The notes below the pieces were generated by a model. It did no database searches, was not told where the DNA came from, and saw only the letters and a program-made list of their open reading frames with translations. This document shows, one piece after another, positions 32,647 to 40,616 of a stretch of DNA of 43,186 nucleotides. Both the position numbers and the translations under genes were made by a program. Position 1 is the first letter of the stretch; every line of letters begins with the position of its first letter. Origin of the DNA: Kribbia dieselivorans NBRC 106261 (GTDB lineage: Bacteria > Actinomycetota > Actinomycetes > Actinomycetales > Dermatophilaceae). The DNA lies in contig NZ_BCRE01000062.1 of the NCBI RefSeq assembly GCF_001552435.1, positions 1-43,186 of the forward strand, in the 5' to 3' direction.

Positions 32647-33396
32647 TCAGTTCTCGCCGTTGTCGACCGTGTACCGCAACCACACACTGCCACCCTCGCG
32701 CGCCTCCGCGGCCTGCAACGAGAATCCGCGCGGGGTGTCCGAGGTGCGGCCGGCGGTCTCGAAGAGCGTCGGGGTGTCGGAGGACCCGTCCGCGACCGGG
32801 GCAATGACCACGCTCAACTCATCGCACAGCCCGGCTTGGATGAACGACCAATTGAGCACTCCTCCGCCACCGAGCATGAGGGTGTCGATGCCGAACAGGC
32901 CCTTGAGCTTGTCGAGCAGCAGCGCGAAGTCGACTTCCTCGTCCCCGCCGATGACGTACGAGATCCCGAGCCCGCGCAGGAACGCCTTGTACGCATTGCT
33001 CGCCTGGCCGGTGAGCACCTCGAGCACATGGGCCGTGGTGGTCTGGTAGGTCAGGACCGCGCTCTCCCACCCGACGCGGCCCGAGGCGTCGATCGAGATG
33101 TAGTACTTCTCCGCATCGCTCACCGCGACGAAGTCGCCCTCCGGCACGGGCGCGGCGTTCTCGTCCAGCACCGGAGCGCGGTAATGCGTGAAGTTGTCGT
33201 CCGTCGTCACGCGCCCTGACAGCCACCCTTGGTGCCGGTAGTACGGGTCCTCACCGAAGGCCAGGTCGTAGAAGACCTTGCCGGCACCGGCGACCCCGGG
33301 GCTGCTCATGTAGCGGCCCATGATCTTCCCGTCGAGAGAGGTCATCATGTGGCAGAAGACGAACGGTCTGGCCTCGGGGAGTGTCGTGTCAGACAT
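32647..33396 (-). CDS. Dihydrofolate reductase family / RibD C-terminal domain protein
   Basis: A 249-residue NADPH-dependent reductase-like protein. ARPFVFCHMMTSLDGKIMGR is the RibD_C opening (xxxSLDGxi), GGGGVLNWSFIQAGLCDELS with its Gly run and DEL is the family's C-terminal dinucleotide-binding block, and APVADGSSDTPTLFE follows. It should reduce a pteridine- or uracil-like substrate, but stand-alone members are rarely characterised. ATG 33396 (MSDTT) is preferred; ATG 33405 has no better Shine-Dalgarno. First gene of the reductase-CMD-DUF2255 unit. The 33397-33502 gap upstream holds a weak GGGAG/CTCCC stem but no clear promoter. Confidence 0.88.
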   Translation of the reverse strand: MSDTTLPEARPFVFCHMMTSLDGKIMGRYMSSPGVAGAGKVFYDLAFGEDPYYRHQGWLSGRVTTDDNFTHYRAPVLDENAAPVPEGDFVAVSDAEKYYISIDASGRVGWESAVLTYQTTTAHVLEVLTGQASNAYKAFLRGLGISYVIGGDEEVDFALLLDKLKGLFGIDTLMLGGGGVLNWSFIQAGLCDELSVVIAPVADGSSDTPTLFETAGRTSDTPRGFSLQAAEAREGGSVWLRYTVDNGEN

Positions 33397-33502
33397 GTCT
33401 CCCATGGTGCTGCGGGCCATTCAATCTGTGGAGTGGAGAGAAACATCCTGGGAGGGATCTCTCCCCCGATGAATGCCCGGGGACCACCTCAGCGCTTCCC
33501 TG

Positions 33503-35092
33503 TCAGTCGGTGGGAGGCGTCAATGCCACCTTTCGGATCTTGCCCGCCGGCGTGAGCGGGAGAGAGTCGACGATGACGAACCGATCTGGCACCTTGTAGG
33601 CCGCCAGCGAGGCTCTGCACCATTGCCGCAATTCCTCCGGGTCGATGGTCGCACCCGGGACCGGGACGATGAACGCACACCCGGTCTCGCCGAAGGTCGG
33701 CTCCGGGATCCCGATGACGGCGCACATGGCGACCCAGGGGTGCTTGGACAGGAGGTTCTCCGTCTCCGCGGGGTAGACATTGAGCCCACCGCGGACGTAC
33801 ATCTCCTTCTGCCTACCCAAGACCCGGATATGCCCGTCAGCCTCCATCGCGACCATGTCCCCGGTCGCGAGCCAGCCCGACTCGAGGAAGGTCTGGGCCG
33901 ATGCTTCGGGCATCTCCCAATACCCCGCGGCCACGCACGCTCCGCGCACCTGCAGTTCACCGGTCTCGCCGCTGGCCACCTCACTTCCCTCGCCGTCGAC
34001 GACCCTCGCCTCGAAGTCACCGATGATCGTGCCGATGCTCCGGCTGACGGCGGCCAAGTCGTCCTCGGCAGGTGAGATGACACACGCACCGGAGGACTCG
34101 GACAGCCCATAGAGATTGGCCAGTCGCGTGCCGGCAAACATGTCAGTGATGCGCTCGGCCAGGGCCGGCTCGAGGTTCGATCCCCCAACGATGCAGAGTC
34201 GCACCGACGCCGTGTCCAGGTCATCGTGCCCCTCAGCGCCCAGCATCATGGCGTACATCGTCGGGACACCGAGCAGGATCGTCGGCCTGACCGAGGCCAG
34301 CGAGGCGAAGACCAAGTCGGGCCGGAAACGGGGAAGCACGTGGACGGCGCCCCCGCTGACCAGTGCTGAGCCGAAGGCGACGGTCAGGCCGCCAACGTGG
34401 TTGAAGGGCAGGGGACACAGGAACACGTCGCTGGGTGTCTGCTCGAAGCGGTCCGCCTGAGCCGCTGCGGAGGCGATCAGGCTGCGGTGGGTGAGCGTCG
34501 CTCCCTTGGGCTTCCCCGTCGTGCCGGAGGTGTAGAGGATCACCGCCGGGTCCTGCGGCGTGACTCGCTCACCGGCCGCAGCGACCGCCTCGACGTCGGG
34601 CTCGGGGTGGGCGAGGTCGTCCCACCGTCGGTGTCCCGAGCCCTGCGCACCTGTCAGGACGATGTGCTCGAGATCCGGCAAATCACCCTTCAACTGGTCG
34701 AGCAGCGCCACGAAGTCGAACCCATCGGCCTCGGCCTCGCACACCACCACGCGGGCCCGTGACTGCCCGAGCATGTAGCGAAACTCGCTCTCGCGGTAGG
34801 CGAGGTTGAGGGTGACGAGGACGGTACCGATGCGCGCGCTCGCCATGTAGGCCGCCAGCCAGTCCGGCGAGTTGGGTCCGGCGATGGCGATGCGATCACC
34901 GTGTTGGAGGCCCAATGACAACCAGGCCGTGGCGACCCGGTCCACGCGGGCGTCGAAGTCCGCGTACGAGATCTCCTCGCCGTTGTGAACGAGGAAGGTG
35001 GCCTCGGGTCGCGCCTGTGCCCGCTCGCGCAGGAGTTGCCCCAGGGTCAGTGCCGTCGGACCCGTGGCGGTCACGTTCGGGAGGGCGGTCAT
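33503..35092 (-). CDS. Acyl-CoA synthetase (fadD-like), downstream copy
   Basis: A 529-residue AMP-forming acyl-CoA ligase. Motifs: [80 protein letters not shown] and C-terminal LPLTPAGKIRKVALTP with the catalytic Lys. It activates a fatty or aromatic acid as acyl-AMP and then acyl-CoA; the chain length is not readable. Its ATG overlaps the stop of the preceding ligase gene (ATGA), so both are made from one mRNA. The paired TetR regulator is divergent, 1.7 kb upstream. No acyl-CoA dehydrogenase or hydratase is in the window, so the pathway is incomplete here. Confidence 0.93.
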   Translation of the reverse strand: MTALPNVTATGPTALTLGQLLRERAQARPEATFLVHNGEEISYADFDARVDRVATAWLSLGLQHGDRIAIAGPNSPDWLAAYMASARIGTVLVTLNLAYRESEFRYMLGQSRARVVVCEAEADGFDFVALLDQLKGDLPDLEHIVLTGAQGSGHRRWDDLAHPEPDVEAVAAAGERVTPQDPAVILYTSGTTGKPKGATLTHRSLIASAAAQADRFEQTPSDVFLCPLPFNHVGGLTVAFGSALVSGGAVHVLPRFRPDLVFASLASVRPTILLGVPTMYAMMLGAEGHDDLDTASVRLCIVGGSNLEPALAERITDMFAGTRLANLYGLSESSGACVISPAEDDLAAVSRSIGTIIGDFEARVVDGEGSEVASGETGELQVRGACVAAGYWEMPEASAQTFLESGWLATGDMVAMEADGHIRVLGRQKEMYVRGGLNVYPAETENLLSKHPWVAMCAVIGIPEPTFGETGCAFIVPVPGATIDPEELRQWCRASLAAYKVPDRFVIVDSLPLTPAGKIRKVALTPPTD

Positions 35093-36639
35093 CGGCGCAC
35101 GATCTGACCGTCGGCCCAGGTGATCCGCAACTCGCGCTTGAGGACCTTGCCCGTCGCCGTGCGCGGGAGCGCGTCGACGAAGTGGACGACCTTGGGGACC
35201 TTGAAGCCGGCCTGACGCTGGCGCATCCAGGCGATGAGTTCCTCGGCCGTCAACTCCATGCCGGGCACCACGGCAACCACGGCCGTGACGGCCTCACCCC
35301 ATTGCTCGCTCGGCACGCCGATGACCGCGGCTTCGGCGACAGCCGGGTGCTGGTAGATGGTCTGCTCGATCTCGGCGGGGTAGACGTTCTCGCCTCCGGT
35401 GATGACCATGTCCTTCTTGCGGTCGACGATGTAGTAGTAGCCCTGCTCGTCGCGCCGGGCGAGGTCGCCGCTGTGGAACCATCCCCCGTGCAGGGCCTCC
35501 GCGGTGGCCGCCGGCTTCTCCCAGTAACCCTGGAAGACGTTGGGGCCCTTGATGAGCAACTCGCCGACCTCGCCAGGGGCAACGTCATATCCGGAGTCGT
35601 CGATGATGCGCAGCTCGTCGTGGAGGACCGGTTTGCCGACCGAACCGGCGTGGGTGACCGTCTCGTCGGGTCCGAGGACGCAGGCGAAGGGAGCGGTCTC
35701 GGTCAGGCCGAAGCCCTCCATGATCGCGACTCCGTGTGCCTGCAGGGCCTTGATGTAGACGAGCGGACACGGGGCTCCGCCGGAGAGTGCGGATCGCAGC
35801 GAGGACAGATCACGGCCGTCGAGGCCCGCCCCGATGACCGAGCCCCACATCGCCGGCACGAGAAAGGCCATCGTCGGGCGGTGCTGCTCGACACCGTCGA
35901 GCCAGCCTTGCGGGTCGAAGGATTCATAGATGATCGCCGTCCCGCCGAGGTACGCGATCGGCAGCGTGAAGATGCCCAGACCGCCGATGTGGAACAGCGG
36001 GGCCATGACGAGCGTGCTGTCCCGCGTGGTCAGGCCCTCGGAGAAGGCGATGTTGTTGAAGGCGTTCCACAGGTGGTTCCCGTGCGAGAGCATGGCTCCC
36101 TTGGGGAAGCCCGTCGTTCCCGACGTGTACATCAGCATCGCCAGGTCGTCGTGATCGATCGGGGTGACGACCCGCTCCGTCGAGTGGGCGGAGATGAGGT
36201 CCTCATACGGTGACGGCCCGCCGTCGCGGCGCGACTGCGCTGCGGTGATCTCGATGATCTCGCGCACGGGAGTGCCTTCGCTGGCCTCGCGCACGGTTTC
36301 GATGACCTGCGTCGAGGCGAAGACGAAGGTGCTCGCCGAATCCGCGAGCACGTAGTTGAGTTCCGGAGCGGCGAGTCGATAGTTGAGTGCGACCGTCACC
36401 GCACCGACCTTGGCGATGGCGAAGAGCACCTCCATCACGTGCGGGCTGTTGAAGCAGCAGAACGCCACCCGGTCGCCCTTGCGCACGCCGCTGCTCCGAA
36501 GCGCGGCGGCGAGCGCGTTGGTGCGGTGCTCCACGTCGAGCCAGGTGAACTTGCGACCGGTGTCGCCGTCGACGAGGGCAACACGCTCGGGAGTGCGGGT
36601 TGCGTGGTTGGTGGGCCAAGAGCCGATACCGAGGTCCAT
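35089..36639 (-). CDS. Acyl-CoA synthetase (fadD-like), upstream copy
   Basis: A 516-residue AMP-forming ligase, first in a two-gene operon. Motifs: LMYTSGTTGFPKGAMLSHGN, GFGLTETAPFACVLGPDETV, GWFHSGDLARRDEQGYYYIV, DRKKDMVITGGENVYPAEIE and DALPRTATGKVLKRELR with the catalytic Lys. It is clearly diverged from the downstream ligase, so the two probably use different acids. GGAAAGGA precedes the ATG. The 152-bp gap to the divergent tetR holds two palindromes (36684-36701 and 36760-36778) likely to be operators; the first lies 45 bp upstream of this start, where it could block transcription. Confidence 0.94.
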   Translation of the reverse strand: MDLGIGSWPTNHATRTPERVALVDGDTGRKFTWLDVEHRTNALAAALRSSGVRKGDRVAFCCFNSPHVMEVLFAIAKVGAVTVALNYRLAAPELNYVLADSASTFVFASTQVIETVREASEGTPVREIIEITAAQSRRDGGPSPYEDLISAHSTERVVTPIDHDDLAMLMYTSGTTGFPKGAMLSHGNHLWNAFNNIAFSEGLTTRDSTLVMAPLFHIGGLGIFTLPIAYLGGTAIIYESFDPQGWLDGVEQHRPTMAFLVPAMWGSVIGAGLDGRDLSSLRSALSGGAPCPLVYIKALQAHGVAIMEGFGLTETAPFACVLGPDETVTHAGSVGKPVLHDELRIIDDSGYDVAPGEVGELLIKGPNVFQGYWEKPAATAEALHGGWFHSGDLARRDEQGYYYIVDRKKDMVITGGENVYPAEIEQTIYQHPAVAEAAVIGVPSEQWGEAVTAVVAVVPGMELTAEELIAWMRQRQAGFKVPKVVHFVDALPRTATGKVLKRELRITWADGQIVRR

Positions 36640-36683
36640 GACTGTCCTTTCCTACCGGTCGGGCACGGGAGGGACCGCGTCTC

Positions 36684-36701
36684 AGTGATTCGCGATTCAC
36701 T
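36684..36701. promoter_or_regulatory. Operator candidate on the acyl-CoA synthetase side
   Basis: AGTGATTCGCGATTCACT is an 18-bp inverted repeat with 16 of 18 positions symmetric. A further GTGAAT half-site lies at 36707-36712. The half-site AGTGAAtCG resembles TAGTGAACG in the second palindrome at 36760-36778, so one TetR protein could bind both. Confidence 0.5.
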
Positions 36702-36735
36702 CCGTCGTGAATGCTGACGCTGGATCAATGACCCA

Positions 36736-36778
36736 TTGACACGCCTACGTTGGTGCGTTTAGTTAATACCGTTCACTA
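36736..36778 (+). promoter_or_regulatory. tetR promoter with overlapping operator
   Basis: TTGACA (36736-36741) and TTAGTT (36759-36764) are 17 bp apart, a good housekeeping promoter reading into tetR. TAGTTAATACCGTTCACTA (36760-36778) is an imperfect 19-bp palindrome (TAGTnAA...TTnACTA) that covers the -10 and the start point, as expected for autoregulation. Confidence 0.6.
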
Positions 36779-36791
36779 GGAGGGGTCAAGG

Positions 36792-37454
36792 ATGGACTTT
36801 TCGGAGAGCAGCACGACGATCGCGATGGAGGGCCCAACCGCCAGGGTGCGTGATCCCGAGCGCGCCGAGAAGATCCTCACCGCTGCCGAGGCACTGTTCG
36901 GCAGCCGCGGATTCCATGAGGTGAGCCTGGCCGACATCGGGCGAGAGGCCGGCATCGTCGGTTCGGGCGTCTACCGGCACTTCGACAGCAAGGTCGCGGT
37001 ACTCAGGGCGCTCCTGGACCGCTCGCTGAGCGCGCTGCTGGAGCGGGCCGACGCCATCCTGCGCGAGGAGCGCCCCGCAGAGGAGACCCTCGAGGCGCTC
37101 ATCGGCACGCAGGTCGACTACTGCCTCGATGACCGCTTCGCCGTGCGCCTGTACCGCACAGAGATGACGGCGCTGCCCGAGGAGTCGGTCCGACGTCTGC
37201 GTCGCCTGCAGCGCCGGTACATCTCCGAATGGGTCGGGATCCTGATCGAGATCCGCCCCGAACTCGAGGACGTTCGGGCCCGCAGCCTCGTCCACGCCGC
37301 GATCGGAGCGATCCATTCGTCCGTCTACTTCCGCAGCGGCCTGCCGCGGGAGACGTATGCCCCGATGCTCACGCAGGTCGCCTGGCAGGTCCTGCGATCG
37401 CCCGTCGGTGCCCACGCGCACACCCCACCGGAGTCTCGTGCGACCGTAGATTGA
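36792..37454 (+). CDS. TetR family transcriptional regulator
   Basis: A 220-residue TetR protein. The N-terminal helix-turn-helix is EKILTAAEALFGSRGFHEVS followed by LADIGREAGIVGSGVYRHFD and SKVAVLRALLDR; the C-terminal domain (YCLDDRFAVRLYRTEMTALP, SLVHAAIGAIHSSVYF) resembles mycobacterial-type fatty-acid regulators that bind acyl-CoA. AGGAGGGG precedes the ATG. It is divergent from the two acyl-CoA synthetases and probably represses them and itself until an acyl-CoA product accumulates; this is inference from layout and operators. Confidence 0.93.
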   Translation: MDFSESSTTIAMEGPTARVRDPERAEKILTAAEALFGSRGFHEVSLADIGREAGIVGSGVYRHFDSKVAVLRALLDRSLSALLERADAILREERPAEETLEALIGTQVDYCLDDRFAVRLYRTEMTALPEESVRRLRRLQRRYISEWVGILIEIRPELEDVRARSLVHAAIGAIHSSVYFRSGLPRETYAPMLTQVAWQVLRSPVGAHAHTPPESRATVD

Positions 37455-37491
37455 TGCGGGAAGCCCGCACCTGCACTGAAGGGATGCCACG

Positions 37492-38127
37492 GTGGCGACC
37501 ACGCCCACGCCTGACCCGGTGACACCGCCGGCCCACGCGCCGAGCCTGCCGACTCCCGTCACCACCGAACGACTGCGGTTGCGAGCGGCGACAGCCGACG
37601 ATGCCGAGACCACGTGGCCCTATCGCCGACTGCCCGAGGTCAACGAATGGATCAACGGCCCCGAGCCCGACCTGGCGGCCTACACCGCGCACTTCCGCGA
37701 CCCGCGCCGCTTGGGCGACACCATCATCGTCGAACTGCGCACGACCGACTCCCCGGTCGTCGTCGGAGATCTGATGTTGCGAATCTCCGATGCCTGGGCC
37801 CAGTCCGAGGTCACTGACCGCGCCCGTCGCGCGCAGGCGGAGGTCGGATGGGCCCTGGACCCCACCCACAGCGGCCACGGCTACGCGACCGAAGCCGTGC
37901 AGGCCCTCCTGCGTCATTGCTTCAGCACGCTCGGCATCCACCGAATCACGGCCGTGGCCTTCGCGAACAACGAGGCCTCGTGGCGGCTGATGGAGCGCGT
38001 CGGCATGCGGCGGGAGTCGCTCACGCGCCAAGACGCGCTGCATCGCTCTCTCGGGTGGCTGGACTCCGTCGGTTACGCCCTGCTCGCCGACGAATGGACT
38101 GAGCCGCCGGTCGGTAGACTGGGGTGA
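37492..38127 (+). CDS. GNAT family N-acetyltransferase (RimJ/RimL type)
   Basis: A 211-residue acetyltransferase: a Pro/Thr-rich tail of about 22 residues, TTERLRLRAATADDAETTWP as strand 1, AQAEVGWALDPTHSGHGYAT where the acetyl-CoA loop is HSGHGYA, AVQALLRHCFSTLGIHRITA and FANNEASWRLMERVGMRRES. This is the Acetyltransf_3 pattern used on protein N-termini or small molecules; the target is unknown. The GTG at 37492 has AAGGGA 8 nt upstream. It follows tetR by 37 bp and may be read through from it. Confidence 0.92.
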   Translation: MATTPTPDPVTPPAHAPSLPTPVTTERLRLRAATADDAETTWPYRRLPEVNEWINGPEPDLAAYTAHFRDPRRLGDTIIVELRTTDSPVVVGDLMLRISDAWAQSEVTDRARRAQAEVGWALDPTHSGHGYATEAVQALLRHCFSTLGIHRITAVAFANNEASWRLMERVGMRRESLTRQDALHRSLGWLDSVGYALLADEWTEPPVGRLG

Positions 38128-38236
38128 TGATCGTGGCAGATCAGGCCTTCGGGGACGGCGCGGCCTCCTGAGCGCGTCGGCATGACCAATCGAGGCTCCT
38201 GCGATTCTGTCACCGCTGGAAGGACACCACCACACC

Positions 38237-38941
38237 GTGACCGAGACCGCCCAGACCCAGAGTTCGCCTGCGCTCACGCAGCAGGTCGGCGAACTCCTCG
38301 CCGAACTGACCGCGCTCGACGATCCGAAGATGCGGGCGGTCAACGAACGCCACGGCGACGACCACGGCGTCAACCTCGGAAAGCTGCGCGCCATCGCCAA
38401 GCGACTCAAGAAGCAGCCCGACCTCGCCGTCGCGCTGTGGCAGACCGACGACACGGCCGCGCGCCTGGTCGCCCTGCTGATCTGCCGCCCGAAGCAGTTC
38501 AGCGCCGATGAGCTCGACACGATGCTCCGCGAAGCCCGGGCACCGAAGGTGTTCGACTGGCTCATCAACTACGTCGTCACGAAGTCACCGCACGCCGAGC
38601 CGTTGCGCGTTGGTTGGTTGGCCGACCCCGACCCGGTTGTCGCGAGCGCCGGCTGGGCCCTGACCACCGAACGGGTCAAGCGCTCCCCCGACGGACTCGA
38701 CCTCACCGTGCTCCTGAATGTCATCGAGGCGCGCATGAAGGACGCCCCGGACCGGCTGCAGTGGGCGATGAACATGTGCCTGGGCGAGATCGGCATCAAC
38801 CACGCGGAGCATCGTGAGCGCGTTCTCGCGATCGGCGAGCGGCTCGAGGTGCTCAAGGACTACCCCACGCCGCCGAACTGCGTCTCGCCGTACGTGCCGC
38901 TGTGGGTGCCGGAGATGGTGAGTCGGCAGAGCGCGCGCTGA
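38237..38941 (+). CDS. DNA alkylation repair enzyme (AlkD-like HEAT protein)
   Basis: A 234-residue all-helical protein of the AlkD family. It has DPKMRAVNERHGDDHGVNLG, LRAIAKRLKKQPDLAVALWQ and then tandem HEAT-like helices (DDTAARLVALLICRPKQF, VFDWLINYVVTKSP, VASAGWALTTERVK, LQWAMNMCLGEIGINH). AlkD enzymes excise bulky or cationic alkylated bases without base flipping; many shorter homologues are untested. It starts at GTG 38237 with GGAAGGA upstream. The 109-bp gap before it holds no recognisable element. Confidence 0.85.
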   Translation: MTETAQTQSSPALTQQVGELLAELTALDDPKMRAVNERHGDDHGVNLGKLRAIAKRLKKQPDLAVALWQTDDTAARLVALLICRPKQFSADELDTMLREARAPKVFDWLINYVVTKSPHAEPLRVGWLADPDPVVASAGWALTTERVKRSPDGLDLTVLLNVIEARMKDAPDRLQWAMNMCLGEIGINHAEHRERVLAIGERLEVLKDYPTPPNCVSPYVPLWVPEMVSRQSAR

Positions 38942-38948
38942 GGTGTGA

Positions 38949-39068
38949 ATTTCCTTCCTTGACCGCGGCGAGATTGCCTCTCATCGAGTGGGTCGAGACC
39001 GTCGCATCCTTCTGCGTGACCTTGTCAAGTTCGAAGCGCAACGCCAGCGCGACACCGAGGCGCACTGA
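38949..39068 (+). pseudogene. Remnant of an excisionase-family (HTH_17) antitoxin gene
   Basis: After the AlkD stop the plus strand reads ISFLDRGEIASHRVGRDRRI then LLRDLVKFEAQRQRDTEAH and TGA (39066-39068). This is the second half of the MerR-like DNA-binding domain found in excisionase-type antitoxins (typical form ...FLxxLLDxGEIPxHRVGTHRRIxLxDLLxY). The first helix and any start codon are missing and a stop lies just upstream, so it is a 5'-truncated remnant. No toxin gene follows. Confidence 0.7.
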
Positions 39069-39152
39069 GTGTTCACTCCCGCGTCGGCCGGCGGTCACCC
39101 AAGCCTCACTAGGTTCGGAGCGCCCGTTCTTCAGAGTGAAGGGAACCCCCCC

Positions 39153-40166
39153 ATGCGAAACCCTGTACTTTGGCGCGCCCGCGGCCTGCTGGTCGCGTTG
39201 CTCGCCGCGCTCACGGCGGCCGCTGTGTCCGCCCTGCCCATCACCGCCCACGCGGCCACCCCACCTGTCAACGGACAAGCCGACTACATCATCGCCACCG
39301 ACCAGATGAGTGAGCGCCTGTTGCTCCTGGACCCGTCGAAGGCCTGGTCGTATGACGACCACTCCAAGCGCGCGGTCAAGTGGTCGTGGGCACCCACCGT
39401 CGAGAACGGCTTCGAGGGACTGACCAATCGGTGGGCCAACCCCTCCGACGCTCGCCTGCGTGTTCACCCCGACCACGGTCGGGTCGTGCTCACCGCCGAC
39501 TCGGCCGGACTGCTCGCGATGATCTCGTACCCGCAGGGTCAACGGCTGTGGGCGACCAACGGCAACTCCCCCCGCTTCTCCAACCCCCACGCCATCGAAC
39601 TCCTCCCCGACGGCAACATCGCCGCCGCGGCCAGCACCGGCCGGTGGATCCGCATCTACACCGCCAGCCAAGGCACGGACAAGTACGTCCAGTTCGACCT
39701 CAAGGGCGGCCATGGCGTGCTGTGGGATCCCTCTCGCGAGAAGCTGTGGGCGCTCGGTGACGACGACCTCGTGCTCCTGTCGATCGGTGGCACGCCGGCC
39801 GAGCCGACCATCACCGAGGAGGCGCGGTACGCGCTGCCCACCCATGGCGGACACGACCTCTGGCCGGTGATGAGCTCGCCGGGCCGCCTGTGGATCAGTA
39901 CCAACTCCCGGGTCTACCAGTTCGACACCGCGTCAGGTGCCTTCCTCAGCGACTACCCCGGTAGCGAAGAGGTGCACTCCGTGAGTGGTGTCAAGGCCGT
40001 CGGCGACCACCCGACCACGGGCCAGATTGCCTACATCCACCCCAAGCCGGGCGGCCACGAGACGTGGACGACGGACGAGGTGAAGTTCGCCGCACCGACC
40101 ACGTCGCGCATCTTCGCGGAGGCGGGCTTCTACAAGGCTCGCTGGTTCACTCACCAGTACCGCTGA
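39153..40166 (+). CDS. Secreted beta-propeller-like protein of unknown function
   Basis: A 337-residue exported protein. The signal peptide is RNPVLWRARGLLVALLAALT with cleavage near AHA-AT (residue 36). The mature part has repeated strand-loop units with Trp and Asp-rich turns: YIIATDQMSERLLLLDPSKA, WSWAPTVENGFEGLT, ARLRVHPDHGRVVLTADSAG, HAIELLPDGNIAAAASTGRW and HGVLWDPSREKLWALGDDDL, which is the pattern of a six-bladed propeller. It may belong to the DUF6528-like secreted family, but I am unsure. There is no anchor or catalytic motif. GAAGGG precedes the ATG. A hairpin at 40180-40217 follows the stop. Confidence 0.78.
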   Translation: MRNPVLWRARGLLVALLAALTAAAVSALPITAHAATPPVNGQADYIIATDQMSERLLLLDPSKAWSYDDHSKRAVKWSWAPTVENGFEGLTNRWANPSDARLRVHPDHGRVVLTADSAGLLAMISYPQGQRLWATNGNSPRFSNPHAIELLPDGNIAAAASTGRWIRIYTASQGTDKYVQFDLKGGHGVLWDPSREKLWALGDDDLVLLSIGGTPAEPTITEEARYALPTHGGHDLWPVMSSPGRLWISTNSRVYQFDTASGAFLSDYPGSEEVHSVSGVKAVGDHPTTGQIAYIHPKPGGHETWTTDEVKFAAPTTSRIFAEAGFYKARWFTHQYR

Positions 40167-40179
40167 TCAGGCCTTGATC

Positions 40180-40217
40180 GGTGAGCCGGCCGGAGAATCG
40201 TCTTCGGCCGGCTCACC
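40180..40217. terminator. Hairpin terminator after the secreted propeller gene
   Basis: GGTGAGCCGGCCG (40180-40192) pairs perfectly with CGGCCGGCTCACC (40205-40217). Four further pairs (one G-T) inside extend the stem to 17 bp with loop ATCG. It begins 13 bp after the TGA. No T tract follows. Confidence 0.75.
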
Positions 40218-40270
40218 CGATCGACGGTCAGTAGCCGACCGCCACACCGATGGCCCTCACCGTCACGGCT

Positions 40271-40301
40271 CCCCTCGCCCATTGACCACCGCGGCGAGGG
40301 G
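40271..40301 (-). terminator. Hairpin downstream of the PLDc_N-like gene
   Basis: On the plus strand CCCCTCGCC (40271-40279) pairs with GGCGAGGGG (40293-40301). It lies 6 bp past the stop of the minus-strand gene at 40308, so it is a candidate U-less terminator for it. Confidence 0.55.
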
Positions 40302-40307
40302 CTGGCC

Positions 40308-40535
40308 TCAGGTCGGGCGCCGACCCTTGACGAAGTAGGCGATCGGCACGGCGCCGAAGGCGTTGATCACAGTGATGGCCGTCGCCCAGGCAACCTTGTT
40401 GCCGCGCACCTGATCGGCCGGGCGTCGCGCCAGGTCCACCAGCGCCGCCACCTTCAGCACGCCTTCGAACACGCCCGCCACGACCATGAACCGGCGCTGA
40501 CCGGAGCTGAGTTCGGACCACTTCTTCTTCTGCAT
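40308..40535 (-). CDS. Small membrane protein, PLDc_N-like
   Basis: A 75-residue protein, MQKKKWSELSSGQRRFMVVA at the start, then two hydrophobic helices (about residues 15-32 and 47-64) and the end FGAVPIAYFVKGRRPT. ALVDLARRPADQVRGNKVAW and the closing G-x2-P-x-x-Y-F-x-x-G-R-R match the phospholipase D N-terminal domain found alone in small actinobacterial membrane proteins; the catalytic PLD part is absent. Function unknown. It lies between two hairpins and the MarR gene, which starts 81 bp away in the other direction. Confidence 0.8.
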   Translation of the reverse strand: MQKKKWSELSSGQRRFMVVAGVFEGVLKVAALVDLARRPADQVRGNKVAWATAITVINAFGAVPIAYFVKGRRPT

Positions 40536-40599
40536 GTCCCCATCATCCTCTCGGCGGGCAGGGCACCGGCGGCGGACTTGCCTGGATCACCGGCTATTG

Positions 40600-40613
40600 G
40601 TTAACTACTTAAC
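40600..40613. promoter_or_regulatory. MarR operator candidate
   Basis: GTTAACTACTTAAC is an inverted repeat GTTAA-N4-TTAAC just 3 bp before the MarR start codon, in an otherwise GC-rich stretch. TAACTA (40602-40607) inside it could be the -10, so the regulator would cover its own promoter. No Shine-Dalgarno is visible before the ATG. Confidence 0.5.
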
Positions 40614-40616
40614 GTT

